Below, one piece after another: positions 27,546 to 39,920 of a stretch of 64,000 bases of DNA (its first letter is position 1; each line of letters opens with the position of its first letter). The stretch lies in NCBI GenBank assembly GCA_013397695.1, contig VYZI01000058.1:142013-206012 (forward strand), in the 5' to 3' direction. The translations under genes were made by a program, and so were the position numbers. The notes below the pieces were generated by a model. It made no database searches. It saw nothing but the letters and a program-made list of their open reading frames with translations, and was not told the origin of the DNA. This DNA comes from Centropus unirufus. Lineage: Eukaryota > Chordata > Aves > Cuculiformes > Centropidae.

Positions 27546-29927
27546 AAGAACATCAGTGTATCATCCATATAATTTTGGAAGAAGAGAATATTGCAACAAT
27601 TAAATTGTTTCAGTTCTGTGTACGTTTACACACAGTGTATGAACTATGGAGTTCCTGAAGATCCCACTGGCATTTCACATTTATTGCTCTTTGGATAATT
27701 AAAAAAGATGTACAAGACACAGAAGTATGGGGTGAGAAGGCTATGGATTAAATGTTTTTCTTCTGTTATTATAAGTCAATAAACCTCAAAGGTTTCATGT
27801 TTCAAGTCTTAAAAATTACTTAAAATACATATATAATCTCTATTTGTTCTAATTATTTTCTCTCTATGGGAACTTGCAAGCTTGTATGTATGTATAAAAT
27901 TAATTTACCCCTCTCTCTGCACTGCTTTTAGAACTGCTTTGGTGTTCTAGACATTCTATTGCCAACCATCTACAAAAATGAAATCGGGGTCTAAAAAGAG
28001 AAGACATTAGCCAGTCAGGTAACTAATTTGGGAACTATATGGAATATTCTATTGTATTTAGCTGGGTTTTTTTTTGTAAAAAGACGTGACCAAGAACAGG
28101 AGACAAGTATAAACACAAGCCCTTGTTTAAAGCACTTACAGTTTAAAGCCCTTCAGAAAATTACTTAGATGCCTATGAAAAATCCTATTAACTTTAGTTA
28201 TGCACTATGAAATCCAAGGAATGGTTGTTTTCTAACACAGATTTAGTATCAACATATGATATTGGCATCATAAGTTTGACAGGCTGTCTAGGACATATGA
28301 TGTTACTCCAGGATTTCTTTCATAATTGGCTTCATGGAGACATTTCAGTATTTGAAAGAAAGAACATTTTTTTATTCTGAAAGTCCCAGCTATAGAACTC
28401 CAATATCTATCATGTCAGGTGTACACAGTAACCCCCACAAGTCTTAGGTAATGCCAGCACAGATAAATTATGAAAGCACTAATACAGATCATAAAAACAG
28501 ACTGGACAACTGTACAAGTATAAAGTTCACTACCTGCTAATCTGGCAGGATTCACATTTCATTTCAGGCATTGAGACAGATCATTAAGTTTATAAGCCCC
28601 TAAGATGTTTCTAATTTCCTTATCAAAAGCAAGAATGATGGAATAAGGTAGGCAGCTCCCGTGAAATGAAATGTCGCTTTAAACAAAAATATTATCCTAA
28701 CCAATTAGGAATTTCTAATTTAGTGCCAAAGATAACATTTTCTAGAAGGGCTGTCACATATAGCAACCTGGCAGTTTTATAAATCCTATACAGTAGGAAA
28801 TTCTTTGTGTTGTGTGGCTGACTCTGCACTGCATTTGCAGGGTGGTATTAAAACTGTCAGACATTATTCTGAACAAATGAGAGCTAAAGAACATCCAACT
28901 TTCAAATTAATATTGCTAATGGGACTGTACTAGGGGAATGGCTGTCAAAGCATGAGGCTACGGATATATTTAATATTTCTATCATTATTTATGTTACAAA
29001 AGTATGTAGGCATTCTAGACAAATTAGGTTTCCTTAGGTACATCGCAGACATGTAGGAAGAGATGTAGTCTCAGAGAGCTTAAATCAAAACAAGACAGAC
29101 AAAGGAGAAGAAGCAAAAGCAAAGAGAGATGCAGTACTTCTGGGCAGGCAATGAGTGATAGGACAGGTCAGGTCTGTGCCTCGTGTGTTCCCCCCACTTC
29201 ACTGGCTCCTGCTCTTGCTGCCTGTCCAGCTGGCCTGAAATAGAACAGTATTATCAAACACCTAATTTGTAAAAGTGCCCAAGATGGTCTAAGACACCCA
29301 AGAAAACAATTTTGGAAGGATCTGACACACTGTCTATTCTGCAGTGCTGTAGACAATGACATTCCTTTCTTTGTCCTGTTCCTGTTAGGACTATGTGACA
29401 GGATATTTAAGAGGTACATGGCCTAAGTTGGCATTTGTTATTTCATTTTGAAATGCAGAAATATAAGAAGTTGTGTGCTTAGCTAGTGTGTATGAATGTT
29501 TGCCCTTGCCCAGCCATTTTACCTCTTATAGTTGTATGTATCAATACAAAATATGTATATATAGGCCACTGCTGGCTACTGCACAGGTGAGATGGAGTGC
29601 AGGACAAGCATATCTAATACATCTTTTCCCATCTTCATTTATTGGAAGTGCCTTGATTTAGAAATAAAAGTTAACTTGTCATTAGTGGCAATCTTTAGTT
29701 CCTCCTTGCTCAAATTCTCAAGACAGATATTGTTTAGTAAATCACAGTATATTTTGCACAGTGTTTGCACTTAATACCAAAGTTTTTTACCCTAGAATAT
29801 GCTGTATGACTGAAAAATATACCAGACCGTACAATTAAAAATTTATGTTGATTTACATTGGTAACTCAGATGTTCTGCACTGATAAGATCTGTCACAATG
29901 TCTCATTGTGTGATTAACAAGAATCTG

Positions 29928-29963
29928 TTACTAATGTGACAGAATGTGTCACTAATGTGACAA
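29928..29963. repeat. 20-bp imperfect tandem repeat
   Basis: ACTAATGTGACA occurs twice, 20 bp apart, within GTTACTAATGTGACAGAATG and its neighbour. Confidence 0.7.
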
Positions 29964-32900
29964 AAAACTCCATTTTTGAATATCCAAATACAATTTGTGC
30001 CTCTTTAATTGCATACTCACAATTTTTTTTCAGGAATACTCTTGTATATGGTAACAGCAGAGACAGGACCATTAGCCCTCATTAATAAACTGAGTAATGG
30101 AAACAGCATTTTCCTGATACTGCCATTCAGTTTCATATTGCCAAATGCTTATTTTCCCTGACATTTCTGCTCCTAACTGCAGATACTGGAATTGCTATGA
30201 GAACTCTACATTTTTTGTGTGTTTATTTTTAAACTATGATGTTGTGAAATAAATCTGTTTACTGACAGTTTGTCTAGTCTCATTAAGAAACCTTTTCAGT
30301 ATTCCTTAGGTTGTTAGAAAGCAACATAAATCTGCAGGAGATGACAGACATATTGAGTGGGAAATGGATGAGCAGCACAACTTTAAGGGCTTTAGTAGGT
30401 TAAGTAAAAGAGAATGACATAAGAAATCCCTCAGACAACGCCTTTTTTTTCTGAAAATGTGGGCTACAAGAGATATCTCAATTTTTGTTTTGCCCTGCTG
30501 CCGCTGCATGTATTTTTTTCACAGTGTATCTGAACATAAACTGCTTATCAATGAAAATTAGTTCTAAAAAGGCAGTGCCAAGTATCCCAAGTTTTGATGC
30601 AAGTATTCATGCAAGATGAGTTAAGCATACATTGTAGATGGTTCACTGGGCATAGGAGTGAACTGTTTGTACAGCCCTGATTTTCTTAAGTTTGTATTTC
30701 TGCTTTGGAGTAGCTTAAGCATATTTAATATTCAAGGAGCTAATGTTCAACTTTTTTTAAAAAATGAAGACCCCTTAAAATTTAACATTGGAATCCTGTG
30801 AGAGGTCCTGTTCAGGGATGAAGGCTTTATCTTTCTTTTTTAGCAGGGAAATAAGCCTCTTATGAAAACACATCTTATTTATTTTCTTATTCAAAGATTA
30901 TATTATGCTGCTGCAAAAACATTTCCATTATGTTATGAGCAATTTTGATCAAGTGAAATCCATAAGGACACTTCACCAGAAGTAGAAAAATGAGTTTTAG
31001 ACTGATGGAAAATATAAAATTAGGTAACTGTGCTTGCTCCTCAACAGGAACTCATTACATAGAAAGCTGCCGGAGTGAGTACATAAACAAATATCAGCCA
31101 CTGTGCAAATATCATGCTACTTGATGCAGCAGAAGAATACCAATCAGCTTTTGGCAGTAACTACTGTAGTGTCTCTGGATCACTAGAGTTTTAACTCATT
31201 GGGTCCAAATTGTACTTTTCTTGTAACCTGAGATAAGTGTTTCTACAACTTCTGCTTCCTTGTGTGTAGCTGTACCTGCTCACCAGTGTGTCTCACATTT
31301 GCGGTACCAGGAGGATGTTCGTGATCTCTTAGCTATGATCCATAGGCTGTGTAAAATGACTTTCCATACATTTGCATTTTTATTGTCTTGACAATATTTG
31401 GCGTATAAAAAAAAATCTCCCATCTGAACTAAGATTCATAGTAATTTTTCTTTTCTATTATCATAAGCCAGAATATGGTGTTCTGTGTAGCTTTATACAA
31501 ATGGAATAATTGATTTAACTAACCTACTTTAAAATGTAAGGAATAGGAGTTGTCTTGTTTAGTTTGGCTGTCTTACATCTAGTTACTGAAGTTTATAAAT
31601 AATTTGCTATTAATATATGGTTTTGAGAGTATAATTTAACTGTGCTTTGAAAAATATCTTGAGGAACAGATCACTGATATAAAAAAAAATAAATCACACA
31701 ATCTCTTCTAGTATTACTTTCCTGATGCACAGGAGGCAAGAATGAGGCAAAACATATTAGTTCATTGCTTTGATTGAAAATAATATTTTTTTTCAGTCAC
31801 AGAGAATGACAAAGTTTACTAGCCCTGAACATATATATTACCTTTGAGGTTCAGTTTATTTTTCTGTCATCTTTATATGTAAGAATATAAACTATAGAGG
31901 TTAGAAATCCATTTGTATTGCTACCTACTTGTATACTTACATGTGGAGCAACTAGCTTACATTTCATGTGATGGTAACCACAGCTGTTGATCAGTACTGC
32001 AGTAGGAAAGTCTCACTGTGGAGGAAGGCAAATTAAGATACTTTAGATTTCAAAGTGTTTGTATACAGGAGAGAAAAAAAGAAAACCTTAAAATATGTTA
32101 GAAGGATATCTGGTGGAACTGCTCAGCTGAACCTAGAAGAGCTTCACTGTTTTGGTTTTTTTTTGAGATTCTGTGGGATGATATGACAAAGATTGCTCTT
32201 TCCCATTTTGGCTGACTGTTGATGTGTAGGTTGCAAGCAAGTTCATACCCAGACAACCCCCTGTGGTGCTGAGAACAGACATAATCATAATGCTTGACCA
32301 GAGACCAGAATAAAACAAACACCAAAGGAAGTACAGGCAGAAGCTGGTAGCCAGCGGGCACTTTTTCTGTCTGTGGCCATACATCTGTCAAACCTCAAAA
32401 GCCTTTTGCAGTCATGGCTCTGCAGTAGTTATTGGTATAGCTAACATGAGTGGACTTCTCTGTGACAAAAGACAATTACTCAAAGATAGCCTGTGTCTTT
32501 CTTACCTGATCATGCTGAATTTACAAGAAGTCAGATAACTGAAGCTACTCCATTACTTGAATGGCTCAGTCCCAGCGACCCGTCATTTCTGGGAACATCT
32601 TTCACTTTAAGTCCTTCTGAAATTTGTATTGAACATTTTAATGGATATGAACTGCTGAGTAACACAAAGTGCACTGCAGCACTCTAATCTCTGTTATTAA
32701 TATGAAGATAATAATTATATTCCATTAGTGAATTGGCAGGATATATTTAATTCCTTTTGCTTGCAGTGAAATTAATTTGTAGCTTGGCAAAAAAATGGCC
32801 TTTTCCATTTCCAAATTAGTAAATGAATTTTAGGGCTTCAGTCATGACCACAGAAAACTCTTACTTGGAAGAATTAACAAGTGGTTAAGATTTTATTTAC

Positions 32901-34031
32901 TACTGCCATTTTACATTGAAGGACTTAAACTTACTTCAAGTGTGCTTAGAGTCCTACAATGACATATATTAGGATCAGGAGCAACACAGGATGTAGGACT
33001 ACCACACACCCAGGACCTGACCATCATTGCCTTTTCATCCACAGGATCTATTTTAGCACTATTTCTGCTTTTGATCTACAATATTCCAACTATATCAGAA
33101 ATATCATCATGTGATGTGAAATTTGTCTCTAATTCCCATTCCAAATCTATTCTATGGTATTGTATATACATTTGTCTTTGAATTGATATATTTTCACCTT
33201 AAGTATCTCCTCCTACTGCTCTTTGTACATGAAGATCATCTGATCATTAACTTAAATACAAGTTTATTTTCATTCATCAGATATTTTATAATGCTGTATT
33301 AATGCACTAAGCTCAAAGCTGAAATAGAACCTCTTCTTGTCTGTGCAATGACTGAGGAAGAAATCTATTACCCACAGGACCAAAACTCTTATTTTCTGCC
33401 AACACAATAACCTTTTTTCCTAGCCTCTACCAGATTTCAAATGTTTACATGATCATGCATTTTGAAGTAGAATTTCTTTCACTAAAAATACTATGTGTGT
33501 CTGTCCACATTCAAGATAAATTCTTCAGGCCTGTATAACCCATCTTATAACCTTAGAAAATCCTTTTCCATCTTGAGAGTGATTCTACTATCTTTCCCCT
33601 ACTCTGTACAAGTTTTTCACATGTTGATCCAGTAGTTCTACCTCATTATTGAGGTTTACTGCACCAGTCCAAAACGAACTTCATTTTTTCCTTCTGACCT
33701 CAACGTTTCCTAAATGAATTATATATGACTGACCTGGTAAATTCTTTAATTCACAAAAGTACTTTCTTTTTTTCCCCCACGGTCCATTACCCTATTCTCT
33801 GGCATAGCATTATTTCTGACTACAGCCTCATCTACATTGCTTCCACCTGTTATTTAATAACACTAGTTGTGGAGCTGACATGCATCTCTCTCAGTTACAA
33901 CACACCTCTTGCAACCTAGATTTGTGTTTTCCTTTATCTGTTTTTGTTGTGTTGGTTGCAGGTCAGTGCTCCAGACAGCCACGTGCAAACTCTGCCCTGA
34001 GAACTGTGTTTTTTTTGTGAATACTTCCTAA

Positions 34032-34483
34032 ATCGTAGAATCATAGAATCACTAGGTTGGAAAAGACCTTTGCAATCATCAAGCCCAACTGTACCTGTCC
34101 ACTACTAAATCACATCACTAAACACTACATCTACCCCGTTGGTGTTTGATAACCCTTTTGGTGAAGATATTTTTCCTAATGTCCAGTCTGAACCTGCCCT
34201 GGCACAGCTTGAGGCCATTCCCCCTTGTCCTTTCTCCTGTCACTTAGGCAAAGAGACCAACACTCACCACTCTACAACCTCCTTTCAGGCAGCTGTAGAC
34301 AGTGACAAGGTCCCCCCTCAGCCTCATCTTCTCCAGGCTGAACAACCCCAGCTCTCTCAGCTGCTCCTCATCAGACTTGTTCTCTATCCCCTTCATCAGC
34401 TTCATTGCTTTTTTCTGTACATGGGGGTTTTGCTGGGGCTTTGGTCTCAGCTGGCCTGCATGTGGCATTTTACATAGTGTCAC
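34032..34483 (-). mobile_element. CR1 LINE 3' fragment
   Basis: The CR1 3' end is at the low coordinate: CATAGAATCACTAGGTTGG, then a typical tail with GACCTTTGCAATCATC. A minus-strand frame at 34483-34244 still reads like the CR1 ORF2 terminus, including LRELGLFSLEKMRLRGDLV. This is a 5'-truncated copy, the usual fate of CR1 insertions in birds. It is relatively intact compared with the others here. Confidence 0.92.
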
Positions 34484-37400
34484 GTAGTGAAAAAGTTCAT
34501 CAGTTCTTCCAATGCAATAGTCAGTGCATCCTTAATTTGTGCTTTTTCTTGCCTTTTTAAATCTGCAGGGTTATGAACTTGCTTGCACTCTGGGAAACAA
34601 GTCCCAGGGTATTAGGGCTCTTGTCTTGAAACACACTTCAGTTTTTCAAAGATAAACTCCTGAATTGCAAGGGACACCAAAGGACTACAGTCTCAAGGAA
34701 ATATCTACCCTATGTGACATAGTTTGAAAATCCAGCCTGTGCTTTCCTCTATGAGTGAGCACCTCAATGCCCTGGAAAACAGGCCTGTGTGCTTTATTTT
34801 CCCCATCATGAACGGACAGTATTGACCCTGTATTTTTCCAAAACGTCTGGGTAATAAATACACTGTATATTTGGCATACGTCAGTATAGTAACATTCTGA
34901 TAGTCATTTGTGTCTTTCCTTTGACTTTAGCATTAGGTCAAGCTCTTAAAGGAAGATAAAAGCACAGACTTAGTTTTCAGTCAACTAAAATTCATATTTC
35001 TAAATAATTATCTTCAAAACTCATACAATGCCCAGGATGACTTTATGTCCCATTACCAAGGGAAAAAAACATCAAACCCTTTCTACAGTCTGCTCACACA
35101 AAAGGTGAAACCCAACTGCAATCTCTATGCACATGCATTCCTGCACACACAGTACATCTGGGCCCTGGCAACTCTGCAGCCCAAACCAGAGACCCTGTCC
35201 CAGCTGGACAGCAAGAGAAAGGTTCCTGGCAAGGGGTCTACAGGAGGGAGTCACACTGGATGTGAGACCTCTCAGAGACCTCTTGCACCTTTGGGGCCAT
35301 GAGGAGAATGAGGAGATGACTGAAATGAGAGCTCTGTTTCCAGCACGTGAGCCAGGTCTTGGGGTAGGACTGTCTCTAGTCATGGAGTGGCCCCTTTGAT
35401 TCCCGGGGTAAGGGTCAGCTCCTGCTCTACCTCGGCCACCTCGCCTGTGCTGTGCTCATAACATAAAACTTCAGGTGATGCTGAGGGATAATAAAATAAA
35501 CATTTTTATTTTTAACAGATGGACAAAACAGACCCCAAAACAGACAGTATTTTCCTGAATTCCATGGGTACAATTGAATACAATACAAATGAAGTTAAAA
35601 CATATATATCTATATTATGCCTCCTATCTGCTTCATTAGGTATAATCTTGATATAATATTTCTGACACAAACAAAAAAATATATATATTTTTAACAACAG
35701 ACACAAATACTGCCCTGATTAATAGCAGACTTACAATAACTTACTGTCTAACTGCACATGGTACTTGATCAAATACACTTGAAGGGCAGAAGGAAAAATG
35801 GATAACAGTTCTTTTCCTATGATACTTATATTTGAAATCCTAAACTGCTGTACTATATGAAAATAAAAGACTAAATAGTTTACTTTATTTTGTTTGATCC
35901 ACTTAATGTGTACATTCAGCTCAGGGTCACAAAATTATGTTTTATTTATAATACATATTCCATCCCAAATGGGCAAATATACATGAAATAATAGCAACTT
36001 CTTTGACATCTCAGCTATGTTATTAACCTTGATTTTATGAACACATTTCATGCAAAGGAGATAAAAAATCCTGTCAAATAAGTGCTATTCACAAATGTTA
36101 AGAATATGAAAATAAAATGTATGATTGTGATATGAATATTTTATCTAGAAATTGCAGACTCAGAAACAACCACTTCAGTGTCTGAAAATGGGCTTTTTAC
36201 TACACTGATTGTAGATCCAATTTAGTGTACAATATTACTGTGTACAAGTTGTAAAAGTGGAGAAGGAACATCTGATGATTCCCATGAAAATAGTCTATTT
36301 GAAGAATCGTGTCCTGGTGGCATTTTGCTTGTGCAAGTAGAACAGCTTTGGGTAAATTTAATGGTAGGGTAGATGAACTAAGGCAAGAAAACTTATAGAC
36401 AGGCTTTCCAGGATTTTTTTTTGTTCTGTTTGGCTTTGGAGTTGTCCTACGCAGACTACAACTGCAACCACTGCAGTGCCTGGAAAAGCAGAGTTACTGT
36501 CACACAATCAACGGTCTTCAGTGTCACTTCTCTCCTTTGCATGATAAGGTTTCCATGGTGTGCTGTCTGTAAAAGTGCAATACCCCTCCAGTCTCCACAA
36601 AGACAACTGGAAAACCTTGACAGGACCATTTTTCTAGAAGAGAATGCATAGTTCCCTCTAAACAGGAATACTTTGTGAAATTGCAGTGACTTCACAAAAA
36701 TATTTAATAAGATAAACAGTATAAAATGCTCTGATAATCCCAAACGCATCTGGCTTAAAAAATTTTTATGAATAAATTTTTAATTTTTTTTTCATTTTTA
36801 GCATTTTAGAAGCCTTAATGTTTTTACTGCAACAAGGGAATACAAGGGAAAAGGAAAGGTTTTACTTTTCAATCAAAATTTCTTTAACAATTCCAGCTGA
36901 AGCCCATTCTCCTGTCCTTCCCCTCCCACTACTGGGAATTCTGAAATAAATAACACACAAATGCTGTGGTATTCAAAGCGTCTGCAGTATGCAGCTTCTC
37001 ATAATGAAATTCTAGCAATTCCTAGAAAAAAACAGAAGAGAAACGTTTTAGACCTACAGGTGGCTCTAAAATGAAATCTCCTAACTTCATCTGGAACTGC
37101 AGTATAAGGCATTGGCTATGTAAGTGGGCAAAACCATGACTTGATATCTTCTGAGAAGGGATTCAGGCTAGTGGATTTGAGCCAAAAATGGATAATAATT
37201 CATCAGTGGTTGCGTTCTACCCTCTTACTCTCATACAATCTCTTTCCTCTTTTTTTTTTCATGCTTCACTGTTGGGCTCGTGTCCAGTTTGTGAGATCCT
37301 CAGCATCCTGAATTTCAATGGTGGTTTGTTCATTCACCTGGCAGGAACTTTTTTCATTTCTTTGCTGTATTGACTCTTCTGTGACTTTAATGTAGATGTT

Positions 37401-37999
37401 GATTTTGATTCTTTCCACCCAGGGCACACTCAATACTTGTTAGCACAGTAGTACCACAGTTGACAATGCATGTTCAGATCTGAGATGCAGTGTAATTTTT
37501 GAATGGAGGGTATGGAGGAAAGAAATAACGTCCCTAACATTAATTTTCTCTACATATAAAATATATATATATATGCTGTTAAAACTCCACAAAAGGAGCA
37601 AAAACATATCTAAGGATTAAACCTTGTGAAAGTTTATGTCAACACTGAATGCACAGTTGATGGCTTCTTCCTTTAGCAGCAGAATCTATTCCTACATCTC
37701 CTGTCCTCCAGTACAGCTCCTCATGCTGTGAATATTAAAGAAGAAATTTCACTAGTGACCAGCAACAGGAGAATATCTGGATTTCAGTTGTACATTTTGC
37801 ATCATGCATACATACTAAAAAGAATTAATGGAGCACAACTCTTTGTTGTACAGGAATCTAGCTATTAGATCTCCCACTGTGAAAGGCACATACCAATGGG
37901 GACAAACACAATATCAGTCGTGGGTGAAAACATTCCGCTTACCCTGCCCGTCAGGGCAAAGTTGAAAGAGGTCTCACCTCCCTGCTTTGTTTCTGGGCA
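34484..37999. other. Gene-free stretch downstream of SLC5A7
   Basis: Contains a GC-richer block at about 35120-35480 followed by AATAAA-type signals near 35490, and an (AT)7 microsatellite. Otherwise AT-rich. No gene recognised. Confidence 0.65.
37561..37574. repeat. (AT)7 microsatellite
   Basis: Seven perfect AT units. Confidence 0.9.
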
Positions 38000-39296
38000 G
38001 CATTGCCATTTATGAGTGAAGCCTCATCTGCACCTGGCCACTGCTGGTGCTCCAGAGAGGAAATGTGATGTTAATGGAGTCCAACGTTTAATGGAAAGCA
38101 CTTCTATACCTTCCACTGCTGCTGTGGGCTTGGCTTTCCTTTCAGTTCCCCTCAGAGCTGCTGCTTTTGGAGGTAGACACAGACTTGCAGCTGTCCACTA
38201 AGTCTGTAATTTCCAGGGGAAATCAAATTCTTCAGAAAATGTGATTTTCCATGGAAAAACTACTTTCCAAAGTAAATCCAGCAAGTGCAACACAAAGCAC
38301 TTCTTGATGTCTTTGAGAATACTTTTTTATTAAGTAAAAACTGGCAATTTCTCCATGGGAAATCGTTTCTGTTTTCTTCAAGCCTCCTTGACCCTCCTTA
38401 CTTTTTAATATTTGTTCCATTGCTACAGTTGCTTGGTGTCAGACTGCTTTGCTCAGTGTTCATTTTGATGAGAAGTCAAGACAAGGCTTCTTTTCTCAAC
38501 AAAGAAAGTTCTGTCATTTTTCACAAGTTGACTTTCAACTCCAATTATTGCTTTAAAAAATGTGTCACCCTCCATTGGTGACAGCTGCTGACCATGGGAA
38601 AAAAAGACCTTTAGCAGCAACATACTTTGCTTAACATCACCTTGCATTAGGTAAAACATAATTTTAAACTGGTGACTTCATTGTAACTTTTTCAATTAAT
38701 ACATTTAGTACGCCTATGAGGAATTTATTACTATTTGTTCATTTTTCTGTCTTATACAAATAATAAAATACTAGATTTATATTATTTGAATTTTTTATGA
38801 GGAAAAAGCTGACCAGACAAAAAATTCAAGGAAGTTATCAGTCCTTGCTCAAGCAACTAGCTCTTTAGTAATAAATCAGTTATAGCTGTGAGAATATACT
38901 TTTGCTCAATGCCAATACAATATTGACTGATAGTATTATCAGAGTGACTGTATTATAATTTTGTCAACTTTTGTCCTAGCTAAAGAACTGTTGCACTTTT
39001 TCTGATATATATATTTCCAGTTTTAAGTAGTTTTTTTAAATGACACAGTATATAGTTCTGGGTGGAAAGAATGGGATGTCTATCTTTTGGTAAACACTCT
39101 ATGATCTAATCCAACATGTTAGATACTAACAGAAAAGAGTTCCTCCCATGGGATGCTCCTGCTTTGAGAAACAACTTAAAGAATTGTGCGGTGGCATTTT
39201 ATTTCCAAATCTTGCTTTGCTTCTGATAAAATGCCTCATACTCTTCTTTGTAGAATATCCTGCTTCACATTGCTTTGCCGGTGGCTACAAGATTTT
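38000..39296 (-). other. SLC5A7 3'UTR and downstream flank, limit unknown
   Basis: Follows the stop codon and must contain at least the start of the 3'UTR. AT-rich, with several AATAAA and T-rich stretches on the minus strand. No coding region or repeat was recognised. How much of it is transcribed cannot be told from sequence. Confidence 0.4.
39198..39203 (-). terminator. Candidate polyadenylation signal AATAAA for SLC5A7
   Basis: First canonical AATAAA on the minus strand after the stop codon, 94 nt downstream. A further AATAAA is at 38729-38724 and others lie beyond. Mammalian SLC5A7 transcripts can have long 3'UTRs, so this may be a minor or unused site. Confidence 0.35.
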
Positions 39297-39920
39297 TTAA
39301 TTATCTTCAGTGTTGGACAGCTCTGGACTTGAATCAACATAGTTGAAGGCTTCCTTGTTTGTGAAAGTTGAGCTCAAACTTAGACTGTGTCGTGGATTCA
39401 CAGGTGCAAGTTCATTTAATACAATATTGTCACTTTTTACAAGAGTTGCTTTGTCCATGTGTTCTCTACTGTACCTGGCCACAACAGCATCAAGGAAGTC
39501 CAGCTTTGGTGGCAAAGTCCCACTCTCAAATAAGTATTTGGCTAAGTAGGAGACTATAATGTTAGTAAAGAAGGAGGTAAGCATGGCAAGTGTTTTAAAT
39601 GGAAATCGCTGGGTATAAATATTATTTTCATCTAGATAGCAGCCAGGATAGTAGATCAAGGGCTGAAGGTAGAGGTATGGTTCTCCTCCGGTTATTCTGA
39701 GAACAAGGCCAAATAAGTATCCCGCAATGGCACCGTACGTGTTTGTTCCTTTAATGAACAACACGCACAGGAGCTGAGGGAATATGATGATATAAACAAG
39801 GTCAGAGCTGAGGTACCACAGGCCGTACACCGAGGAAGCTAGCAGTGCCATTGCTGTTGCTGCTGCTCCAAACAGAAAAACGGTGATTCTCATGACCCAT
39901 ACGATTTCCCTGTCAGAAGC
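39297..39920 (-). CDS. SLC5A7: SLC5A7 last coding exon (residues 372-578)
   Basis: Encodes the last membrane helices and the cytoplasmic tail. Glu451 is present in ITGGEPYLYL. Lys499 in SYLAKYLFESGTLPP is the residue at which, as I recall, a human motor-neuropathy frameshift begins. The tail keeps the dileucine-like signal DKATLV (Leu531-Val532) used for endocytosis, and the end SSTFTNKEAFNYVDSSPE. The stop codon TAA follows TEDN, so the protein is two residues shorter than the mammalian one as I remember it. Acceptor TTTTTTGCAG precedes 39920. Confidence 0.97.
   Translation of the reverse strand, partial: ASDREIVWVMRITVFLFGAAATAMALLASSVYGLWYLSSDLVYIIIFPQLLCVLFIKGTNTYGAIAGYLFGLVLRITGGEPYLYLQPLIYYPGCYLDENNIYTQRFPFKTLAMLTSFFTNIIVSYLAKYLFESGTLPPKLDFLDAVVARYSREHMDKATLVKSDNIVLNELAPVNPRHSLSLSSTFTNKEAFNYVDSSPELSNTEDN

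Larger units (their letters stand above)
21837..34031. other. Gene-free flank (12 kb)
   Basis: Long AT-rich stretch with only small tandem repeats (27520-27545, 29928-29963). The longest frame, 146 codons on the minus strand at 24686-24246, has low-complexity composition and no motif. No CR1 copy was noticed here, though older fragments could be missed by eye. Confidence 0.65.

Noticed and set aside
34139..34477. 112-codon plus-strand frame
   Set aside because: Antisense reading of the CR1 fragment; the real, dead coding sense is on the minus strand.
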